Source: Lachnospiraceae bacterium (GTDB lineage Bacteria; Bacillota; Clostridia; Lachnospirales; Lachnospiraceae). From it: a stretch of DNA of 8,703 nucleotides. The notes below the pieces were generated by a model. The model worked only from the letters and a program-made list of their open reading frames with translations, searched no databases and had not been told where the DNA came from. Made by a program: the position numbers and the translations under genes. The stretch covers positions 1-8,703 of the forward strand of contig JAILOA010000047.1 in the NCBI GenBank assembly GCA_024691065.1. The letters are read 5' to 3'. This document shows positions 1-4,981 of this stretch, piece by piece. The first letter of the stretch is position 1. Every line of letters starts with the position of its first letter.

Positions 1-74
1 ACCTGAACTAACATGGCAACCGGTCTTGCCTCTAAACCATTCTTAAGATTTACCGTAACACTTTTTGTAATCAT
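1..74 (-). CDS. crh: Crh-like HPr-fold protein, N-terminal 24 residues (truncated by window edge)
   Basis: The minus-strand frame starts at ATG 74-72, preceded 9 nt upstream by GAGAGGG (84-90). It reads MITKSVTVNLKNGLEARP followed by VAMLVQ, the unmistakable N-terminus of the HPr family (consensus GLHARPA). Residue 15, the histidine phosphorylated by enzyme I in HPr, is Glu here (codon at 30-32). B. subtilis Crh has Gln at this position, so this protein should be unable to carry PTS phosphate. Crh acts through Ser46 phosphorylation by HPr kinase and CcpA-dependent carbon catabolite control; Ser46 lies outside the window. Position directly downstream of whiA matches the whiA-crh order of Firmicutes. 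The family is certain; the Crh label rests on the missing His15 and the neighbourhood. Confidence 0.85.
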   Translation of the reverse strand, partial: MITKSVTVNLKNGLEARPVAMLVQ

Positions 75-188
75 TTTATTCTTCCCTCTCTAAAAAATAT
101 TTTTGAATGTAGTCAAAATATTTTTATCATAGCCTTATCACAGGCCATTCTTTCCTCATTGAATATAATGTTTTCTTTATTAGTATCA

Positions 189-218
189 ATCATAATATAC
201 TCTGTCGCTTTTTCTCAA
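189..218 (-). promoter_or_regulatory. candidate promoter for the crh-like gene
   Basis: On the minus strand TTGAGA (218-213) is followed after 18 bp by TATGAT (194-189), a reasonable sigma-A-like pair inside the 238-base gap between whiA and the HPr-like gene. It would give a leader of roughly 105-110 nt. The region is AT-rich, so chance matches are easy; read-through from whiA is equally possible because I see no terminator in the gap. Confidence 0.3.
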
Positions 219-233
219 ATGTTCTTAATAGCC

Positions 234-322
234 ATCTCCCAAAATACTACTCTCCGTCATTTGAGTTTTTGATTTGTGTTTTTGGAACCGGCTGATATTA
301 TCTCCCAAAATACTACTCTCCG
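234..322. repeat. two direct copies of a 23-bp sequence, one covering the whiA stop codon
   Basis: The sequence atctcccaaaa followed by tactactctccg occurs identically at 234-256 and 300-322, a period of 66 bp. The right-hand copy overlaps the last three codons and the TAG of whiA (stop at 313-315); the left-hand copy lies wholly in the gap before crh. On the transcribed strand both read CGGAGAGTAGTATTTTGGGA followed by GAT. There is no inverted symmetry, so it does not look like a terminator pair. Confidence 0.8.
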
Positions 323-1245
323 GAGGCCAATTTTGAAATCTTTCTAAGCCTATGATTTATGCCCGACCGACTGATATTACCTCCTGACAATGCAGCTAAC
401 TCTGTTAAACTCGCATCCGGATTATCAAGTCTCAGATATGCCACCTCCTGAATCTCCGGTGACAAACTGCCAAACTCCCCTCTTTCTATAAGAGTATTGA
501 TATCCTCAATCTGCTTTCTCGCTGCATTTACGGTTTTATCAATATTAGCGGTCTCGCAATTAACCTGCCTGTTCACATTATTCCTTAGACCCTTCATAAT
601 ACGAACATTTTCAAGCTCCATCATGGATTTTCCGGCGCCCAATATGCTCAAAAACTCTGAAATCTTCTCGGCATCCTTTATATAAATCACCTTGTTGCCT
701 TTTCTTTCGACCGTACGAAGATCCAATGAAAATGCATCAAATGCGTATTTAATAAGAGAAACCATTTCTTCATCCGGTACATTTAGCTCCAAATGATAAG
801 ATTTTTCGGGGTTTGTTACCGAACCTGAAGTTAAAAAGATTCCCGCAAGGAATGCTCTCTTACAACAAGTACTGGTAAGCAACTTCTTCCAGCTGTGTTT
901 TTCTTCATATAGAAGCTTCCCCTCTGTACTCTCAAGCTTCAAAGCACCGATAAGTCTTTCTACATTATTATCAATACTTATCACATAACTTCTTCTGGTG
1001 CTGTGTGGCATGTGACTCACCACACTCACTTCAGACTTAACATTAAAAAGCCTATTCAATAAAATATAAGATTTTTTAGCAACTGTCAAGCTTTCTGTTT
1101 GAAATATAAAAAAATATTTTTCATCAGAGCTTTTAAAAATCCTCGCATTTTGAGCGATAAGCGCAAGTAATTCCGCTGTTTGACAGTGTCTAGACTTTGG
1201 AATCTGCCCCGCTATCTCTGAACGAATATTTGAAGTGAAGGACAT
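313..1245 (-). CDS. whiA: WhiA, DNA-binding sporulation/cell-division regulator
   Basis: WhiA family protein of 310 residues. The N-terminal half has the degenerate LAGLIDADG homing-endonuclease fold; the conserved block CCKRAFLAGIFLTSGSV is at 127-143. It is followed by the family signature NRQVNCETANIDKTVNAA (about 226-243) and a C-terminal helix-turn-helix (about 262-307, LSPEIQEVAYLRL to SGINHRLRKI). In Bacillus WhiA binds DNA and affects chromosome segregation, Z-ring assembly and fatty-acid composition; in Streptomyces it controls sporulation septation. The ATG at 1245 is preferred because AGGAGG (1258-1253) ends 7 nt before it; an in-frame GTG two codons upstream overlaps that Shine-Dalgarno and cannot be the start. 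Neighbours are rapZ 231+ bases upstream and the crh-like gene downstream. The last three codons come from a 23-bp sequence repeated in the following spacer. Confidence 0.95.
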   Translation of the reverse strand: MSFTSNIRSEIAGQIPKSRHCQTAELLALIAQNARIFKSSDEKYFFIFQTESLTVAKKSYILLNRLFNVKSEVSVVSHMPHSTRRSYVISIDNNVERLIGALKLESTEGKLLYEEKHSWKKLLTSTCCKRAFLAGIFLTSGSVTNPEKSYHLELNVPDEEMVSLIKYAFDAFSLDLRTVERKGNKVIYIKDAEKISEFLSILGAGKSMMELENVRIMKGLRNNVNRQVNCETANIDKTVNAARKQIEDINTLIERGEFGSLSPEIQEVAYLRLDNPDASLTELAALSGGNISRSGINHRLRKISKLASGE

Positions 1246-1252
1246 ATGCACC

Positions 1253-1258
1253 CCTCCT
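1253..1258 (-). promoter_or_regulatory. Shine-Dalgarno that decides the whiA start
   Basis: AGGAGG, part of AGGAGGGG on the minus strand, lies 7 nt before ATG 1245-1243. It places the start at MSFTS rather than at the GTG 1251-1249, whose first base lies inside the AGGAGGGG run. Confidence 0.8.
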
Positions 1259-1350
1259 GTAAGACAATTAACTATTTTTTTAGAGTTATCTTTTCTTATT
1301 ATTTACTTAATTACAATTTATAATCCGGAGTTCCCATTTTATTTTTTACA

Positions 1351-1460
1351 ATCATAATTTCATAGGCAACGCTCCCGGATATCCGTAACAATCATGGTTT
1401 CATAGGCAACGCTCCCGGATTTCCGTAACAATCATGGTTTCATAGGCAACGCTCCCGGAT
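1351..1460. repeat. 40-bp tandem repeat, 2.75 copies, between rapZ and whiA
   Basis: Units are 1351-1390, 1391-1430 and a 30-bp partial at 1431-1460. Each begins atcatRRtttcataggcaac and continues gctcccggat, then atccgtaaca or ttccgtaaca. Copies 2 and 3 are identical over 30 bp; copy 1 differs by two bases in that stretch and one in the tail. The unit junction cggatatccg (1376-1385) is a perfect palindrome in copy 1 and imperfect in copy 2. The period is not a multiple of three and the frames contain stops, so it is noncoding. It begins 22 bases beyond the rapZ stop, within the likely transcript. Confidence 0.9.
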
Positions 1461-1482
1461 CTTGTTTTTCGGGCTACATACA

Positions 1483-2334
1483 CTACCTTGCAATGTCCAC
1501 ATGCTCCACCTTTACGGTATAAGGGAGCTGCTCCATATGCCTGGCCAATTCATTTGCAAATGTAACCGACCTGTGTTTTCCTCCCGTGCACCCAAATGCA
1601 ATCACCAGGGAGGTTTTTCCTTCATTTATATAATTAGGAATCAAAAATTCCACCATCTCGAAAAGCTTAAGTTCAAACTGCTTAGCAACCTCCGATGCCA
1701 TAACGAAATCCGATACCGGCTTATCATTTCCCGTAAGGCGCTTAAGTTCCGGCTCGTAAAACGGATTCGGAAGGAAACGAACATCAAATACCAGGTCGGC
1801 ATCCTTAGGAATTCCATATTTAAAACCAAATGATAAAATAGTCACAAAGAAATCATTATCATCCCCATCCTCACGGAATATTTTCTTAACTTCCTTCTTT
1901 AAATCCCGAACCAACATATCGGTTGTATCAACTATGTAATCGGCATTTTCCTTTATAAATTCTATAACGCTTCTTTCCTCTTCGATTCCTCTGTCGATTC
2001 TTCCCTTCTGGGAAAGCGGATGATTTCTTCTGGTCTCCTTGAAACGCCGAAGTAAAGTTTCATCCTTCGCATCCATAAATAGAATTTCAAAACGATATCC
2101 GTCCTCCTTCAGGGAATTCAATATACCGTTTAACTCTTTTAAACCATCACGATTACGGATGTCAATTCCAAGTGCAACCTTATCAATGCTTTCATTATTG
2201 ATAAAAGTTTTTGTGAGAGTAGGTATAAGTTCAACCGGAATATTATCAACGCAAAAATATCCCATGTCTTCAAGTTGCCTGATTACGGTACTTTTTCCCG
2301 CACCGCTCATGCCTGTTACTATAACATTTCTCAT
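1483..2334 (-). CDS. rapZ: RapZ/YvcJ family nucleotide-binding regulator
   Basis: Protein of 283 residues, the usual family length. A Walker A loop GMSGAGKS (8-15) is followed by the family blocks FMDAKDETLLRRFKETRR.HPL (about 86-107), FGFKYGIP with DADLVFDVRFLPNP (169-191), and the C-terminal signature GCTGGKHRSV (248-257). YvcJ of B. subtilis hydrolyses nucleotides and affects competence. E. coli RapZ binds the sRNA GlmZ and delivers it to RNase E to control GlmS and hence cell-wall amino-sugar supply; whether the Clostridia protein binds RNA is not known from the sequence. Start ATG 2334 has AGGAGG (2345-2340) 5 nt upstream. It lies between murB (117-bp gap) and whiA (237-bp gap before the whiA ATG), an arrangement tying it to envelope synthesis and carbon signalling. 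The C-terminus EHVDIAR departs slightly from the common EHRDI ending. Confidence 0.95.
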   Translation of the reverse strand: MRNVIVTGMSGAGKSTVIRQLEDMGYFCVDNIPVELIPTLTKTFINNESIDKVALGIDIRNRDGLKELNGILNSLKEDGYRFEILFMDAKDETLLRRFKETRRNHPLSQKGRIDRGIEEERSVIEFIKENADYIVDTTDMLVRDLKKEVKKIFREDGDDNDFFVTILSFGFKYGIPKDADLVFDVRFLPNPFYEPELKRLTGNDKPVSDFVMASEVAKQFELKLFEMVEFLIPNYINEGKTSLVIAFGCTGGKHRSVTFANELARHMEQLPYTVKVEHVDIAR

Positions 2335-2368
2335 ATTACCCTCCTTTGAAATTCATTATTTACCCTAT

Positions 2369-2385
2369 TAAAATGTATCGTCCAC
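2369..2385. repeat. single dispersed copy of the motif found in the 8569-8646 repeat
   Basis: taaaatgtatcgtccac here matches taaaatgtatcgcccac in both units of the repeat upstream of the glycoside hydrolase gene, with one base different in 17. It sits in the murB-rapZ gap, 35 to 51 bases upstream of the rapZ start. On the transcribed strand it reads GTGGACGATACATTTTA. A regulatory role is not shown. Confidence 0.65.
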
Positions 2386-2451
2386 CACCACCTATTATTT
2401 ATGTAACATCCGGATTACTCCATACAAAACCGAATCCGAAGAAATTTGAAC

Positions 2452-3426
2452 TTATCCGACTATCAATGGCTCCATCTCGAGTAGCACTCCCTTTTCAGCC
2501 TGAACCTTATCCTGTACAATTTTAACAAGCTTTAGTGCATCCTCGCATGTACCATTTCCAACATTTATCATAAATCCGGCATGCTTTTCGGAAATCATCA
2601 TATCTCCGACCCTCTCGCCTTTAAGGCCACATTCTTCAATCATTTGAGCCGCATATCCGTTTACCGGTCTCTTAAATGTAGAGCCACAGCTGGGATACTC
2701 CAGCGGTTGCTTATCCCTTCTCTTTTGATTGAGCTCCTTAATCCTGGCTGTTATCTCTTCTTTATTTCCTTTATTCATACCAAAAAGCGCTTCCACTACA
2801 AAGTACCCCTCATCCTGAACGGCACTGCCTCTGTAGCGAAGCTTAAGATCAGCCGCTGCAATAACCTTAAATTCACCGTCCGAGGTAAGGACCTTTGCGG
2901 CAATTATTGAATCCTTGATTTCACCGCCGTATGCTCCTGCATTCATAAATACAGCGCCACCGACAGTTCCCGGAATTCCACCCGCAAACTCAAGTCCGCT
3001 TAATGAAAGAGCTGTAGCCTGATTCACAAGATTAGCAAGCCTTATACCTGCACCGGCAAAACAATAATAATCAAACAAAGAATCTTCTATATCAGTATAT
3101 TCCTTTTCGGAAAGCTTATCTGTAATTTCATTCCCGGGATAAAATTCCACACTTGCAATCTGAGACTCTTTGGAATCAGTGCAAATAATCACACCATCAT
3201 ATCCCTCATCCCTAAAAATTATATTGCTTCCGTTCCCTATAAGCATAAATCTGACAGCCTCATCATTACATAATTTAACAATTTTCGAAAGCTCATCAAA
3301 TGATTTTACATTTACAAAATACTTTGCCGCACCTCCGATTTTCATCGTTGAATGACGGCTTAAAATCTCATTTTCCTTAACGAAATCTTCACCGGCAATA
3401 TCAACCAATTTATCGTAAAAACTCAT
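2452..3426 (-). CDS. murB: UDP-N-acetylenolpyruvoylglucosamine reductase MurB
   Basis: FAD-dependent reductase that uses NADPH to convert UDP-GlcNAc-enolpyruvate to UDP-MurNAc in the cytoplasm, the second committed step of peptidoglycan synthesis. Visible motifs: HSTMKIGG (25-32), the FAD-binding LIGNGSNIIF (62-71), EFAGGIPGTVGGAVFMNAGAYG (146-167), YRGS (198-201), the catalytic serine in SCGSTFKRP (S249), KHAGFMIN (281-288) and the C-terminal catalytic glutamate in LEMEPLIVG (E319). Lack of the type I insertion and the GSTFKRP motif indicate type IIb-like MurB of Firmicutes. At 324 residues it is about 20 longer than Bacillus MurB, with an acidic insert near 85-118. The start is fixed by an upstream in-frame stop, but its only Shine-Dalgarno-like sequence, AAAGGA (3446-3441), is 14 nt away, unlike the tight spacing of the neighbours. 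First gene of the cluster seen here. Confidence 0.96.
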   Translation of the reverse strand: MSFYDKLVDIAGEDFVKENEILSRHSTMKIGGAAKYFVNVKSFDELSKIVKLCNDEAVRFMLIGNGSNIIFRDEGYDGVIICTDSKESQIASVEFYPGNEITDKLSEKEYTDIEDSLFDYYCFAGAGIRLANLVNQATALSLSGLEFAGGIPGTVGGAVFMNAGAYGGEIKDSIIAAKVLTSDGEFKVIAAADLKLRYRGSAVQDEGYFVVEALFGMNKGNKEEITARIKELNQKRRDKQPLEYPSCGSTFKRPVNGYAAQMIEECGLKGERVGDMMISEKHAGFMINVGNGTCEDALKLVKIVQDKVQAEKGVLLEMEPLIVG

Positions 3427-3502
3427 ATGTTTAGATTACATCCTTTCCATTCCGACAAGGGAGATTCTTTTCTTAATGTCAAATATTTACCTCACGCTGT
3501 CG

Positions 3503-3609
3503 GTTACTTTTTTCATTAATTTTATTTTTTACATACTGCAAGTTACCTTTTTACCGGTCAATTATTTCACTACCGGTTACTTTTACATCCGGTCAAATAT
3601 TCTCACCGG
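3503..3609. repeat. imperfect repeats upstream of murB containing ACCGG
   Basis: gttac followed by a T-rich run starts at 3503, 3542 and 3576. The second and third continue with accggtcaattatttcac and ccggtcaaatattctcac, so each unit of about 34 bp ends in accg. On the murB strand this gives two phased TTGACCGG sequences, which could serve as promoter -35 elements or as binding sites in the murB leader, but I see no well-placed -10 box after either. Confidence 0.5.
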
Positions 3610-3874
3610 ACCGGAAACATTTTAATTTATTAATCAATACTCATCATATATCAATTTCATAATAATATACATAAGTTTTTATTAAAGTAAACGATTAAGT
3701 GAAAAAACTAATGTAAAAAAAATTATATTTTTACTCTATTCAAGCAAAAAATATTATGATATTATACATCACAGATAAATGATTATCACTTAACTTTAGT
3801 TTTTACTAAACGAACAGATACTTAATTTTTTTATGCAGTGTTTATTATAACGAGAAAATGTTTTTCTTTCAAGA

Positions 3875-3904
3875 TTGAATTGAATATTCTTTAGGAATGA
3901 TAAT
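3875..3904 (+). promoter_or_regulatory. candidate promoter of the noncoding transcript
   Basis: TTGAAT (3875-3880), an 18-bp spacer and GATAAT (3899-3904) form a sigma-A-like promoter pointing toward the orphan terminator. A second perfect TATAAT lies at 3955-3960 without a good -35. Background AT content is high, so this is tentative. Confidence 0.35.
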
Positions 3905-3910
3905 TTTTCT

Positions 3911-4159
3911 TAAAAATGTACTAATTTGTTCAAAGTTTTTTCACAATTAGCATTTATAATGAACACATCACATTGAAAAAGACATAATTTTTTTATTTAG
4001 GCTCACTGATTTTCAATGTTTTTATTTTGATAACAAGTATTTTTTGATAGATTCTTTTTCATTTTTTCATTTATCGAGCCGGTTCTGTGAACTCCCTCAT
4101 AGTCCGGTTCACTCCTTTCTTAACAAAGGTCCCAATGGATTTATTCCATTGGGATTTTT
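3911..4159 (+). ncRNA. possible small noncoding RNA or leader ending at an orphan terminator
   Basis: A promoter-like sequence and a clear intrinsic terminator bracket about 250 bases (about 190 if the TATAAT at 3955-3960 is used) with no credible ORF. Inside are a 10-bp inverted repeat (acattgaaaa 3970-3979, ttttcaatgt 4010-4019) and a block with a direct repeat of ccggttc (4079-4085, 4104-4110), each followed by actcc, which can also pair as gtgaac/gttcac. I could not match it to 6S, SRP, tmRNA, RNase P or a known riboswitch by eye. It may instead be an attenuated leader for the regulator at 4313. Confidence 0.3.
4130..4159 (+). terminator. intrinsic terminator without an upstream gene
   Basis: Perfect 10-bp stem tcccaatgga (4130-4139) / tccattggga (4145-4154), 5-nt loop, then ttttt immediately followed by gttttg. 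The T-run lies only on the plus strand, so it ends plus-strand transcription, yet no plus-strand gene lies upstream in the window. Confidence 0.85.
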
Positions 4160-4239
4160 GTTTTGTGTCCAAATAAACGGACTTAATTAAATATATATAA
4201 AAATAACCCTTCTATTTACTTTATACTATAAGGTAAAAC

Positions 4240-4295
4240 GCTCATTGCAAAAATAAAAATGTATTAATTTATATATTATAAATGAGCAAAAATAA
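4240..4295 (+). promoter_or_regulatory. promoter of the XRE gene within inverted/direct repeats (possible operator)
   Basis: TTGCAA (4245-4250), 17 bp, TTTATA (4268-4273) is a plausible promoter. GCTCATT (4240-4246) and AATGAGC (4281-4287) form an inverted repeat that flanks it, and GCAAAAATAA is repeated directly at 4247-4256 and 4286-4295. Small XRE regulators commonly repress their own promoter through such sites, so this is a candidate autoregulatory operator. Confidence 0.45.
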
Positions 4296-4312
4296 TAGGA
4301 GGGTTTATAATT

Positions 4313-4711
4313 ATGAAATCAAAAGAACATGAAAACATTTCCGAAACAGAAAACAAAATATCAGAAAACAAAGATGATATTTTTATGAGAAAAATCGGAA
4401 ATAACATACGCAATGTAAGAAAGGCAAAATTCATTACGGCAGAGTATTTGGCTAAAGAATTATCAATCAAAGTATCTACATTGTACTCCATCGAAGAAGG
4501 CAGACTCCTGCCGGATCTGCAGTTATTCTCATACATTTCTGATAATCTGGATGTAAGTGCCGATTATCTTCTAAGCAATATTAATTTCTATACTCTTGAA
4601 CATAAACTTGAAATATATTTTAAAATAATAAATAATATGGAAGATTATAAAAAAGAAAGAGTAATAACATTTTTAGATGCAATAATAGAGGAATTGGAAT
4701 TATCTATCTAA
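4313..4711 (+). CDS. small XRE-family (Cro/C1-type) transcriptional regulator
   Basis: Protein of 132 residues. A charged, Lys/Glu/Asn-rich N-terminal tail (1-24) precedes an HTH_3 helix-turn-helix domain at about 27-87: IGNNIRNVRKAKFITAEYLAKEL is helix 1-2, VSTLYSIEEGRLLPDL the recognition helix and turn, and ISDNLDVSADYLL the closing helices. A C-terminal helical segment (about 94-130) could mediate dimerisation or ligand response. No membrane segment or enzyme domain is seen. Start ATG 4313 has AGGAGGG (4297-4303) 9 nt upstream; the internal Met25 has none. The gene is monocistronic, divergent from murB and convergent with the hydrolase gene, from which a terminator hairpin separates it. 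It is more AT-rich than its neighbours, as is common for acquired regulators. Its targets are unknown; resemblance to phage or toxin-antitoxin repressors is only at family level. Confidence 0.85.
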   Translation: MKSKEHENISETENKISENKDDIFMRKIGNNIRNVRKAKFITAEYLAKELSIKVSTLYSIEEGRLLPDLQLFSYISDNLDVSADYLLSNINFYTLEHKLEIYFKIINNMEDYKKERVITFLDAIIEELELSI

Positions 4712-4877
4712 CTCATCCGGAGCTTGTATCCCGACCAAGTATGGTTATTCATAATCCATTGTCCCCATCGGAGCTTAGAAGTGTGAGATTTTCTCCGACT
4801 GAGCAATGAAAAACTCACCATATTTATTAACTTCTGCTTCAAATCAATCGAAGATAAAAACTTGAAAAGCATTAAAA

Positions 4878-4915
4878 TCCCCGGGTAATTAAAGCATTTT
4901 GAAATTACCCGGGGA
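4878..4915. terminator. convergent hairpin terminator between the XRE and hydrolase genes
   Basis: Perfect 13-bp inverted repeat tccccgggtaatt (4878-4890) / aattacccgggga (4903-4915) with a 12-nt loop. On the minus strand the stem is followed by ATTTTAATGCTTTTC, on the plus strand by atttatat. It lies 166 bases after the regulator stop and 56 bases after the hydrolase stop, so it probably serves both, better for the minus strand. Confidence 0.8.
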
Positions 4916-4933
4916 ATTTATATAGGTCAGTTG

Positions 4934-4981
4934 TATTAATCTTATTAATCTTATTTAATCTTATTTAATCTTATTTAATCC
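4934..4981. repeat. short tandem repeat tattaatct/tatttaatct over the hydrolase stop codon
   Basis: Five consecutive units: two 9-bp (tattaatct at 4934 and 4943) and three 10-bp (tatttaatct at 4952 and 4962, tatttaatcc at 4972). The hydrolase TAA (4973-4971) and its last codons, ATT AAA, lie within the right-most unit. AT-rich units like these are prone to slippage. Confidence 0.85.

Larger units (their letters stand above)
3427..4312. other. 886-base gene-free, AT-rich divergent intergenic region
   Basis: No open frame with a ribosome binding site is visible on either strand; plus-strand ATGs at 3704-4020 are followed within a few codons by stops. From right of murB it holds an imperfect repeat rich in ACCGGT (3503-3609), a very AT-rich stretch with several short inverted repeats (for example ttaagtga 3695-3702 against tcacttaa 3786-3793, and tttagt/actaaa around 3796-3811), a promoter-like pair at 3875-3904, a 10-bp inverted repeat 3970-3979/4010-4019, a more GC-rich block at 4075-4115, an intrinsic terminator at 4130-4159, and the promoter region of the regulator gene at 4240-4303. 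Confidence 0.75.

Noticed and set aside
113..148. Minus-strand 11-codon reading frame (MACDKAMIKIF) with a GAGG upstream, in the crh leader
   Set aside because: Too short to support as a gene; no attenuator hairpin or codon signature of a leader peptide is visible.
1351..1460. 40-bp repeats as a CRISPR array
   Set aside because: The repeats are directly abutting with no unique spacers and there are no cas genes.
2373..2522. Plus-strand frame starting MYRPPPP, and the similar MYRP frames repeated in the 8569-8646 array
   Set aside because: The shared MYRP comes from the DNA repeat. There is no ribosome binding site, the frame at 2373 runs antisense into murB, and the two array copies differ by nonsynonymous changes.
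3476..3481. Perfect TTGACA on the minus strand as the murB promoter
   Set aside because: No -10-like hexamer occurs at 15-19 bp downstream.
4075..4115. GGTTCACTCC-like block as a tRNA T-arm
   Set aside because: No acceptor, D or anticodon stems can be drawn around it.
4768..4798. TCGGAG/CTCCGA inverted repeat after the XRE gene as a terminator
   Set aside because: Only 6 bp with a 19-base loop and no T-run on either side; the 4878-4915 hairpin is a far better terminator.
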